From the NCBI RefSeq assembly GCF_030253575.1, contig NC_080562.1, positions 29,777,852 to 29,841,851 on the forward strand: a stretch of 64,000 nt of DNA. Direction: 5' to 3'. This document shows, in pieces, positions 47,012 to 57,200 of this stretch. The notes under the pieces were generated by a model, which saw nothing but the letters and a program-made list of their open reading frames with translations, was not told the DNA's origin and ran no database searches. The stretch comes from Rhododendron vialii (taxonomy: Eukaryota > Streptophyta > Magnoliopsida > Ericales > Ericaceae). Position numbers and translations under genes: made by a program. Positions within the stretch are counted from its first letter, which is position 1. Each line of letters begins with the position of its first letter.

Positions 47012-49109
47012 ACGACGGATGCATTTCATCGATCTTTCGATCTCGTTTGTTTGTGTTTCTTCCTTGCGTTGAATTTGATTAATTCGTGTTGTACTTGAAA
47101 GAAATTTGAATTGTTTTCATTCGATCATTTTGTATGGCTGGAGCTTAATTGGGAGGACGGTTCGGATTTGTTGGTCTGCTAATGCATGCAATTTTAATGC
47201 ACGTTATATGTAACTGTTTGCAGCCTTGCCCCAAATATTACCATCTTAATTTATTTCCTTTCATAATTGTTTTGCCTAGAAAATTGCGTTAATAGAGCTG
47301 TGCACATTCGGACCATCCGTCTCGGCAATTAATGGTCTGAATTGCTCGGTGTTGTGCATAATCTCAACCGTCCAATCATCTCGGCAATCCTAACCATTGA
47401 TTGCCGAGAGTCCAAGACGAATGGTCCAGATGTGCACGTCACCATCCCCTAGTCCAGTATAGAATGAAGAAATATCACTAGATAATTAACACTTTACACA
47501 ACAATATACACAAAATGCTTAGGTGCAATGGCGGAGTCAGAATTTTGACCCAACGGGGCCCGATTTAATAGACATATTTATTTTTTATTGGAACGAATAT
47601 TTATTATACCATAAAGTTGGGTGACACTTTATCATTAGATAATGGATCAGATGTCATTTTAAATTGCCCAACGATAATATGATATAGTGTCACCTAAACA
47701 TGTTGCATATATTGTTGTGCAAAGCATTGTGATAACCATCTACATTAAAACCCACAATGACTTCTTCTTATTCTTCTTCTTTTTTGACACCCTGCGTTAA
47801 AAAAAGAAAATAATTCACTACCATACAATTACCGAAATGAAATGCAACTCAAGAAAGAGCTTCCCCAAAGGAAAGGGATAATCAAATATTTTCTTCAGTT
47901 ATGGGCTACTTTATCCTCTTTGTCGGAATTTAAGTAGTAAATCTAAGATTTTTGTTGCAAAATATCAATCACTCTTGTATGTGTGACTAGAATTAAACAG
48001 CGGCACGTATACATACAGTCTCGTGACTATTCTGCGAACATAACAATAATAATACTTTTAAGATTTAATTTTTTTTGTTTTATTTTTTACCTACATGCTT
48101 GTAAACCTTGATATATACTCTTAATGAGAATTTTATTAGCAATGCAGAAATACATATGGTTTGGATCCCTCACAATTAGCAGTCTTTGCGTCCAGCGTCG
48201 TCCGCCGTTGCGTGGGAATCAAAGTTAAGTTATACTGTAGGTGATTGGGAACTCTTTTCAAGGTCAACTCCTCAAGTAATAAAATGTTTTTTTTTTTAAA
48301 AAGAAAGAGATATTTTCTTTAAAATAAACTTAAAGAAAATAACTGGTCCTACTTCCTTTACATTATTTTCTCTTCTTCTTTTTGTTTTTACTTTTCTGCA
48401 TCCTTTACTAGTATATCGAAAACAAAATGAAAAATTGGCTGGTGTTGGATATTTCTTGTTGTTCCCAATAAGAGCTGGATAGCCCAGGAGATTTGGGTTT
48501 CGTGAGGCCTTCTCATAGAGATCGTGGGCTCGAATTCAGAAACCCATGATTTACTAGTAAAGGGGTGTTTTCCCTTAATTAAGCTGATGGTAGTTTTATT
48601 AGTACATTTCTTATTTTTTTGTTTAATTTCTGTAAAAAAAAATCAGATTTATGATTTGTCTTGATGAGAGGAATCTAAAAATTACAACATTATGACAAAA
48701 AGAAAAAAAAAAAGAAAAGCAAATTCAGGTTTGGAGCCTCAAAACAGCTCGACATTTTTACATTAGTCGGCCGGTAATCTGTTTGCGGATTAATTGGCCA
48801 TGCAGGTTTGGAGCCTCAAAACAGCTTCAAAAAAGTTTGACTACTATTAAAATTTGTTTCTAAGAAAACTTTAAACAGTACTCCACAGCAAATTAATTCT
48901 CATAAACAAATCAGCTCTGAAAATCCTATGCAGACACACACTGCTGGAAAACCAACAAATTACTAGTTAGGACTTAGGATGTAGAAGACAAATTGCAGGA
49001 AGATTCTCTGGCTATTTGTCCAACTTCACAAAGTTAATTTTACCCAACCCAAAACCATTTTCTTTGTTTCCAATAACCAGACATATACCCGGAGATGTTG
49101 CCGAGCAGC
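47012..49109. other. Gene-free stretch after DMP
   Basis: The first 200 bp are probably the DMP 3' untranslated region. A foldback occurs at 47296-47440. A SINE-like piece may lie near 48476-48600 (CGTGGGCTCGAATTCAGAAA resembles a B box). Otherwise no gene. Confidence 0.35.
47296..47440. repeat. Small foldback element
   Basis: GTGCACATTCGGACCATCCG near the left is mirrored by GACGAATGGTCCAGATGTGC near the right, and inner blocks TCTCGGCAAT / ATTGCCGAGA are mirrored too. No target duplication was identified. A diverged relative may lie at 49110-49262. Confidence 0.55.
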
Positions 49110-49262
49110 TCCCTGCCGAGTGGGTGCAGAGCGGTTGATTCGGCTGTTCAAATTGCATACAAATGTAAATCGTCCATTGCTCGGTTAAGATCCTAGTCGT
49201 CGATTGTTGAGAAGAGCAGCAGAGGCCAGATCGGTTGCGCTGCACCACTCTACTCTCTGATT
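49110..49262. repeat. Possible diverged foldback
   Basis: GGGTGCAGAGCGGTTGATTC is loosely mirrored by GATCGGTTGCGCTGCACC about 110 bp later. Resembles the ends of the element at 47296-47440. Weak. Confidence 0.35.
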
Positions 49263-49287
49263 CCGGATTACACATCTTCCTATCTAA

Positions 49288-49864
49288 GGCCCCGTTCCAG
49301 AAACCTTCTTAAAAAATAAGCAGCTTATTTCACATTTTCAAACTCAAAAATAATATAGATAGAAAAATAATTTTTCAATTTTTTTTTTTTGCATCGTATA
49401 AAAGATCTCATCGATGAGATCTTTCAAACAAGATCCATATTGCATATTTTTACAACAACAACAACATAACATAACCCATCTAGTTCCCAATCATTGGGGG
49501 TATGGGAGGGGGATGATTGGAGACAAACCTAACCTTTGGCAATATATGCACAAAGTGGCTGCTCTCAGAATATCACTAAAACAATGGCCCCCCTAAACCT
49601 CCAAGAATTGAGGAGCTACAAGGACGTTTTGCTGTAAAATCATGCCCCCAAATCAAAGCCAAATGGCATCAGAGAGGACAGGCCTAGAGACCCAAATCAA
49701 TGTATGTGCACATTACCATGCTTCCTTCATTGATAGTTCAGAGCATCGGTATGCACGATCAAAGCCATATTGCATATTTTTAGATTTCAATAAATCCATA
49801 ATTTTTGAACTTGAAATTGCCTTTTTAAAAAATAAGAGTTTTTTTCCCGTTGCGGAACGGGGCC
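49288..49864. mobile_element. Tourist-like MITE with a nested LINE fragment
   Basis: GGCCCCGTTCC and GGAACGGGGCC are perfect inverted ends, flanked by the 3-bp duplication TAA at 49285-49287 and 49865-49867, the mark of PIF/Harbinger-Tourist elements. Mirrored TTCTTAAAAAATAAG-type blocks lie just inside. Without the 312-bp nested insertion and its 18-bp duplication the MITE is about 247 bp, like its relative at 52546-52784 (239 bp). Confidence 0.85.
49453..49764 (-). mobile_element. RTE-type LINE fragment nested in MITE
   Basis: The insertion is framed by an exact 18-bp duplication, CCATATTGCATATTTTTA, at 49435-49452 and 49765-49782. On the minus strand it ends GGGAACTAGATGGGTTATG, TTATGTTG and a (TTG)n tail, the usual 3' end of plant RTE-clade LINEs. 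It is 5'-truncated and carries no recognisable coding sequence. Confidence 0.75.
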
Positions 49865-49867
49865 TAA

Positions 49868-50540
49868 ATGATGTAGAAAGTAGAAGAAGCAGAAATATGT
49901 GACTGGCATATGAAGCCAACGTACATCAATTTTGGTATATGCAAGCCACACTAGTCTGTTTTGGCTTAATAATTTGGATGCATAGTCTAATGCTTTCTTC
50001 GGTTATCATTAGTTTTGATACAGATGATGTCCACAAAATTGCTGTCTATGTATATAATTCAAATATCTTGAGAAGAGACATCAACACAATCAAAATATTC
50101 CGTAGCTGTTAGCGGGGGACTAATAGCGGAATAACGGGTGGATGAGAAGGGTGTTCACGATGGTTGCTCAAGTCAGGGAAACTTGAGAGAATGCATTAAC
50201 AAATGCGAGTTGATTGACCAGGGATTCACAGGACAAAAAATGCACCAGGTTTTTTCAATGTACTAGGGTAAAAAATACGCCAAATTGAATTTGAGGGAGG
50301 GGCAAAGCTCCGTTAAAAAGAGAGTAGAGAAGGCATACTGCAATGAAGAATGCAAAAATTCCTTGCGGTGAAACAAGACGTGCACATCCAACGAATCCTG
50401 ATACATTTTACGATCAATTAAACCTCAACTTGTCCTATGCGGTGATTTTGGCGGGGGAGGGCAATTATGCCGAGAAAACCTAGTTTCTTATCCCATAGTG
50501 AAACAATTAACAAGAGAGAGGAAGAGGGGTTTTCAAAACT
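49868..50540. other. Gene-free stretch
   Basis: No gene or clear element seen. Confidence 0.35.
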
Positions 50541-50771
50541 ACATCATCTCCAACCCTGACTTGAAATTTGAGAATGTCAATTTTTTTTTTAATTTGAAAG
50601 CTCACGTGGCAATTTGACATGTTAGAATTTGACTTCTCCAAGGTACCCATTTCACCCAACATGTCAAATTTATTATTTTAGAAAGTTTTGGAGTGAAATA
50701 ACGTCAAAGTTGACATGAGAGAGGAGATGTCAAATGACACATAAGCATTTGACATCTTGGTTGGAGTTGCT
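50541..50771. repeat. Putative MITE
   Basis: CATCTCCAACCCTGACTTG at the left and a mirrored GACATCTTGGTTGGAGTTGC at the right enclose AT-rich sequence with repeated TTTGACAT motifs in both directions. The outer limit could instead lie at about 51073 (GGTGGAGATGCTC), which would make the next element nested within it. Confidence 0.45.
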
Positions 50772-50842
50772 TAATTTACATGTTAATTCTTCCACTTGGC
50801 ATGCCATTTCAAGTTTCACATTCTTGGTTGAGAGAAATTTTT

Positions 50843-51049
50843 CAGTGCAGGGTGGGTATATCCCACGTGGTACCCGTTCTGCTCATTCGGATCGTCCAAT
50901 ACACTTTTGGACGGCTCGGATCGAATATTGATCAAACCCTCTATTTCTTCTCACCCCAACACTTTCTCTCTCTAAATCCGAGCCGTCCAAAAACACAATG
51001 GACGGCTCGGATGCGCCAAGCGGATACCACGTGGCATCCACCCGGCACT
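50843..51049. mobile_element. hAT-like foldback MITE, family 2 copy 1
   Basis: The ends CAGTGCAGGGTGG and CCACCCGGCACT are inverted, with mirrored CCCACGTGGTACCCG / CGGATACCACGTGG blocks inside and two GGACGGCTCGGAT motifs. An 8-bp direct repeat AAATTTTT at 50835-50842 and 51050-51057 may be the target duplication, though low in complexity. Related to 53107-53314. Confidence 0.65.
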
Positions 51050-51073
51050 AAATTTTTTTTTCCCTTGGGTGGA

Positions 51074-52542
51074 GATGCTCTAACTTTGAAACACTAAAAA
51101 TTTTTAATAGTACCAAAATAGGCTTGTGACATTGCAATTTACTTTACTCGAATAAGGCTATTTTTTCTTCTTCAGACTTTGGTGTCACAGCTGGGGCACC
51201 TGCTGATGAATTGGTAAAATTTTGATCCATTGTTTAAATTAACCTTATATAAGTGCATGTAGAATAGCACATTTGCAACAATATTTTTCTGTGGTTTGAA
51301 GAACAAAGTTGACTACTATATATTCTTATGTTAGGTAACGTATTTCTTTTTCTTAAAAACACAAAATATAATTTTTTGAGATACAAAAGTTCTAGAGGTT
51401 TGCGTTTTTTTTTTTTTGTTTTTGGTCAATTTTTTTTTTAATATTTTAACAAACTCTTTTACTTTTTGAATAGAGATACGGTATATAAATCCAAAAAATA
51501 AAAACCAAAAAATACGAATGAAAAAATTGGTTTAAAATTTCGGAAAGAATATTTTTGAATGGAGAATCAAAAAACACAGTCTAAAACAAGTGGTCGCTAC
51601 CAGTACCAACGAATTTGGATACAATTACTACTACAAAATGTGGGTCCAATTTGATAAGTAAAGAATTTCTTCCAAGAACAATCTCCATTTGAGAGCGTTA
51701 ATTACAGCCAGATCAAAAAGTTTACCTAACTATTTGCAAATTTCCAAAGACCGGTAAACTAGTAAATTTTTTTTTTAAAAGGAAATCATAATAACAAAAA
51801 CTGTTTTTATTTGTACCAAAACTGTAGCGCATACAAGCTTTGTACCTTGCACATGATACAAGGCTAAATAATTGAGCTAGACCGGTAAATTAGTTTAGTT
51901 ATTTTTCGCATTTGTTAATTTTGCGTCGATTTTGTGTGAATCATTGGTTTGTTCCGATGTGAGGATCTAACAAGTAAAAAATATATATGATCAAAATCTT
52001 TATAAAGTTCACTAAAGAAAAAAAAAAACAATTTAACAGACAAATTTTTTAAATTATTTTTGCCTTTATTTAAAAAATTTAAGTTTTTGGTTCACAGTTA
52101 TTTACTTTTTAGATACTTCTCGTTAATATGAATCAATAATTCATAAAAAGTTGATGCAAGACTAATAAATGCCAAAAAAAAGAATTGAATAAGACTAAAC
52201 AAATAATCTGGCTCAATTAATTAGCCCAAACACTTCTAAGGCTAAGTTCCGATAAGATTTTTGGGTATTTTCTTGTTTGTTCCTATTCAAAAAAAATTTG
52301 AGTTTATTAAATTTGCACGTAATTTTTGTGAATTATTAATTTACCTCGTCAAAAAGTATTGGAGAAGTAAATAATTATGTTTATCTTCAAAACGTATCGG
52401 AGAAGAAAATAATTATGATAGTTCTTTGAGTTTTAGCTTGGATATTTCAAAAAATATGTGGGTAAAAGTCAAAATAATTCACAAATTAAGTGCAAAACTA
52501 ATAAACACGAAAAAAATAAATAAAAAATCCCTTAGTGAAACT
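51074..52542. other. Gene-free AT-rich stretch
   Basis: Very AT-rich with many poly(A) and poly(T) runs. No gene; no element with clear ends. Confidence 0.4.
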
Positions 52543-52545
52543 TAA

Positions 52546-52784
52546 GGCTTCGTTCCGGAACAAAAAATAAGTCCTTATTTTTTAAGAAGGCAATTTCAAG
52601 TTCAAAAATTATGAGTTTATTAAAATTTAAAGATATGTAATATGGATCTTGTTTGGAAGATCTCGATGAGATCTTTTATAAGACGCAAAAAAAATTAAAA
52701 AATTATTTTTTATTTACTTTATTTTTGAGTTTAAAAATGTGAAATAAGCTGCTTATTTCTTAAAAAGATTTATGGAACGGAGCC
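52546..52784. mobile_element. Tourist-like MITE
   Basis: Inverted ends GGCTTCGTTCC / GGAACGGAGCC flanked by TAA on the left and TTA on the right (TWA-type target). The interior matches 49288-49864 and 15881-16130 (shared ATATGGATCTTGTTTG and GATCTCGATGAGATCTTT). 239 bp, no coding capacity. Confidence 0.75.
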
Positions 52785-53106
52785 TTAGCCTAATTATCCT
52801 TGTAACCAAATATAGAAGTATTAGTTTTTCTCGTTACAACAAAAAGTTGATAGAGAAAAGAAAAAATCAATTGAAAATTTGAAACGGATAAAAAAAAAAT
52901 TGAAAAATTGAATGCTTTGTTCTCTTTGCAACTTAAAAAGAATTTTTCAAAAAATTCCCTCTAGATTCTCCCTACTTTCAACATTTTTATTTCTATCTCT
53001 CTCCACTTATTACTCCTACTATTTTTCAAAGGCAGAAAGCATTGTGATGAATGCTTCCACGTGCTCTGAGTGCGACTGAGAATACCTTCGAACGGAAAAA
53101 AAAATC

Positions 53107-53314
53107 CAGTTTCGAGCGGATATCACGTGGTGTTTGCTCGTGCATCCGAGCAGTGCATTTCATTTTTAAACGGCTCAGATTTGGAGATAGAAAATGAGAG
53201 AGAAAGTGTTGGGGCGAGAGGAGAGAGAGAGTTTCAATCCGAACCATCAAAAATATATCAGACGGCTTAGATGCGCCGAACGGATACCACTTTGGATATA
53301 CTCGCTCCGCACTG
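53107..53314. mobile_element. Foldback MITE, family 2 copy 2
   Basis: It shares with 50843-51049 the CAGT...CACTG ends, the GGATATCACGTGG block and, in reverse orientation, the CGCCCCAACACTTTCTCTCT and CTCCAAATCTGAGCCGT blocks. An exact 12-bp repeat ACCTTCGAACGG flanks it at 53084-53095 and 53324-53335, a few bases outside the family ends. Confidence 0.65.
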
Positions 53315-53512
53315 AAAAGTCTCACCTTCGAACGGCTGCCAGGTAGTACGAGTAACTGTCAAGCCAATCGTAGTACAAAATAGGGAGGAAAAAAAAAATG
53401 CAGCAGTACTGTCTTTTTTTTTAGGGAAAAAGTTGGATCCAGGGGAGAAAACTTGATCAAGAGCGAGCGAGAAAAAGGCCCAAAACAGAAGCCCAACGAA
53501 ACCCAATCGATT

Positions 53513-53513
<1 letters not shown>

Positions 53514-53545
<32 letters not shown>

Positions 53546-54030
53546 CAAGATACATATAGAGAGAGAAAACGAGAAAGAGTTAAGAAACTCAACCACAAAG
53601 GCACGAACGAATTTCGTGAATCAAAATTCTCTCTCGATTGATACCCTCTTTGAAAAAAAGAAAAGAAAACTACTCTAGTTTATTGTGCTTTTTACACACA
53701 CGCACAAACAACTCGCATATATGCAATTTCCCACACACACACACACACAAACGTTTCTACGTTTCTTTCGATAAACAAAAACAAAAAAAATTACTAGTAA
53801 AAGAGAGAGAGAGAGAGAGAGAGAATGGGAAGGATTGGAGAGAGAAAGACTGTTCGTTCGTTTGTTCTTTGTTGTTTCTCTTTTAAATCAAAAATCGCAA
53901 TCTTTAATTTATTACTCCTCCTCCTACTCCTATTACTATCGTTATTATTCGCCAAATCTCACCGCACATCTCCCCCACAGAAGTCTTCTTCGCTATTGGG
54001 AAAAATTTAGAGAGAGAGAGAGAGAGAGAG
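53514..54030 (+). promoter_or_regulatory. GA-rich leader and promoter of RLT gene
   Basis: Three (GA)n runs (53514-53542, 53802-53824, 54009-54030) and a (CA)n run (about 53730-53747) lie 220-740 bases before the RLT start codon. They suggest a long 5' leader or a GAGA-type promoter. Several upstream ATGs with short frames occur between 53638 and 54180; whether they are transcribed cannot be told from sequence. Confidence 0.45.
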
Positions 54031-54250
54031 AAAGTGTGCTTGTGCCAACAAGCGTGTAAAAGACTTCTACGGAGAGAACAAGCCAGATTTCGTGCTCTCT
54101 CGTTTTCGTCGATTCCGATTCCCCGATTTCCTGATCCAGGAACCCTAGTTTTTCCGTGAAATGTAGTGATTGTGGAATCGATGAGCAATTGATCCGCTCG
54201 GATGATAGCTGCTTTGTAGAATTTGATCCCCCGAGCCCTAGGTTTTTGCT

Positions 54251-57200
54251 ATGGAGGAGGGCGGCAGCGGTGGTTTATCCGAGGGGGAGAAGATGCAGCC
54301 GACGCCGCCGCAGGCCGAGGGAGAGCACAGAGTGAAGAGGAAGATGAAGACCGCTTCTCAGTTAGAGATTCTCGAGAAAACTTTTGCTGGTTCGTTTTTT
54401 TTGTTTTCGTTTTCATTTTTGTTGGTTTTATAGTTTTTATTTTTGCCAATAGTGTGTAGGTTAGCAGGGAATTAGTGGGTTAGGGGTTTATAGACTCGAA
54501 TCCCAGACCTCCCCAAGGGTACAACCAGATGTGCCAAGTGCCGCATCCGTTGGTTTTATAGTTTGATTGAGTGAATTTCGGATTGTTAATGAATTTGATG
54601 TTTGTTGCAGTGGAGACGTATCCATCGGAGGCGCTGAGAGCAGAGCTATCAGTGAAGCTAGGGCTTTCCGATCGGCAACTACAGATGTGGTTTTGCCACA
54701 GGAGATTAAAAGATAGGAAAACCCCGCCCATGAAGAGGCCGAGGAAGGAGGATGCTTCATTAGCCGCGGGGGCGGCTGTGGGGTCGAGTAGTGGGGTTCG
54801 AGAGGAGATGGTGGTGGGTGGGGACGCGGGGAATAATAACGAGCATGGATCCGGGTCGGGGTCGTTCGGACACGTGGAGTCTTATCAGCAGCAGCGGGGG
54901 GTGGGTGCGCGTGGAGGAGCGGCTATCGCACGGATTGCAACGGATATAATGCCAGCCGTGAAGAGGTACTACGAGCCGCCTCAGGCTTTATCGGAGCTGC
55001 GAGCGATTGCTTTCGTGGAGGCTCAGTTAGGGGAGCATTTGAGGGAAGACGGGCCTATTCTTGGAATGGAGTTTGATCCCTTGCCACCGGGAGCATTTGG
55101 CGCACCCATTGGTATGTTGGATACTTGTGAGTTTGGAATTTTTTGGGTGTTAATACATTTCAAGTTGACTAGCATTAATAGGGATGGTGATTTTAGAAAT
55201 ACCCAGTGGATACCCGCTTCTGCCTGGTCATATATATAAAAATAGAGGCCGGTTTCAACTGATCTACGCGTCAACTGGATTTTCCAGTTGATTTAATTGC
55301 GTTCTTTTTCCTTGATCCCTTGTATGGTTCATAAGAAAATGTTACTGTCATAGCCTAATTCTGCACCTCCCAAAAAAGAAAAAAAAAGGATTGAACTCCT
55401 GGATTCCTTCACAACTTGAGTTGGTTTAGCATGAGGAGTTGACAATCACAGGAGTTACTTATGTCTTGTGTGAGATTCGCCAGTTGAGACCGTTAGGTGC
55501 TGAAACTTTTTTATTCAATGGAGGAAGTACTATATAACTCGACCTTTTTTGAATTGTTAATATGGTTGTAATGCAGATTTTTGTCCTTCATCTTGCATTA
55601 CGATTGGACTATAGAGGCTTTTCTTGTTCAGTCTTCCGTAGAATGGCAGGAATGGAATTGCGTTAAGAGATGAAGAGAGCTTCCGAAAATGAACATGCTT
55701 TAGCTATGTGATAAGGGAATCTGTTTTTGTATAAAGTGACTGTTTGCGTTGGATCCTTGGTTGTGTAATATTTCACTGAGGTTAAGAGCATCCGAGAAAG
55801 CAAAGTGTTTTATACGAGCTTTATTCTATGATAACTAAACTGGATTAGTTTCAATATGAAGAACCCAAACACACCTTTCTGGTGTTCCCTGAAGGTACTC
55901 TATTGAAGTAGAGGACTGGGAACCTTACATGGTACCTATTTAAAAGCACTTGCACGGAAGAGAGTAGTGTATTGCTTTATTTAGATTAATTGATTGATAT
56001 TACTTCACGATTGGGGTCTGGCTGGCCTTTGAGTGATCCATATGGATGTCTATTTGTGCAGCTTTGGTTTGTTATCATAATTTACTCACTTAAAAGAAAC
56101 AAAAAGTTGGAACGTACAGAATCATATTGAAGAAAAGGAACTGAACCAGTTATAAATGAGATACACAGACGAACCAAAATTCCCTTATTTTCTTCATGCT
56201 GGGCTTGCATACCTGATGTATGTCATTACATGTGCAGTCTAATGGCCTCAAAAGTGTAATTTTGGAAGAGATATTTTACATTTAGAGTCAGCAAGTAGTC
56301 AAATCTTTGTTTTATGAAGTCAACAAGAATTATTTTAAATATGGTGGGAAGCACCTTAAGCATTTCACATCTACTTCCCAATTCCCATGAAGCTCTTCCA
56401 GTGGAAGGAGTTGCACCTACAAGCTATTTAAGTGTTTTTAAGGATGTGAACCAAAAAAGGGTTGGATGGGATGTGTTGATTGCTTGACAGACACTCAAGT
56501 ACTCAAACAATATTTAATGGCCGGTGGTACCATTAAAATTTTGTATTGACTTGAAGGTTGATATTGCATCAGTTAAATGTAGAAGAAATTCAGTCAAAGG
56601 TCGCAAGTATGGTGAATTATTAATCTGGGTTGTACCGATTCTCTGTTGTAATAATTAGTTGAGACATCTGTTGGAGAAAGTACTATGGGAAATGGCTAGG
56701 TTGGCGGAAGGATTGAAACGTCAAACTTCAAAGCTACTTTGCTGGGGTATCGTGATTGGTATATTAGTTTTAAGTTCGCAATTCAGGTTATCCAAATCAA
56801 GTGTCTCAGTGGTAGATTTCGTGGGTTAATTAATTGCTGCATGTTGCTGAGGACTCCGATTTACAGGATACCTTGGTACTTTTTTTTTTGAACAGCTACC
56901 TTGGTACTTGATAGCATATTTATTGTCTGTGGAATGAATGAAGCAAAGAGCTTTTGAAATGAACCGATCGTTTTTTATGAAGTTGGAAGACACCTCTCCA
57001 AGACTTCTAAGAATGAGTATGACTGTATGTACTATGAGTACGAGTATGGAACTTCAAGCTGTCCTAAACTGACTTCCCCTATTCATGTTTGAAATAAAAA
57101 AATTGCTTCTTTCGATGTCTCTGGACATGTGCTTCAAGCCTTCAATTCTTATCTGCCTTTTCTGTTTAAACGATTTTAACTTTTCTATAAGCATGTATAA

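Noticed and set aside
53359-53604. Leu/Ser-rich minus-strand frame resembling a secreted peptide
   Set aside because: It is the reverse reading of the GA microsatellite in the RLT leader.
53638-54059. Upstream frames before the RLT start as possible conserved uORFs
   Set aside because: They are encoded by GA, CA and T-rich repeats, with no sign of coding constraint; at most they are incidental.
54480-54545. tRNA-like B box (GACTCGAATCCC) in RLT intron 1
   Set aside because: No matching A box, tail or target duplication; too little to call a SINE or a tRNA.
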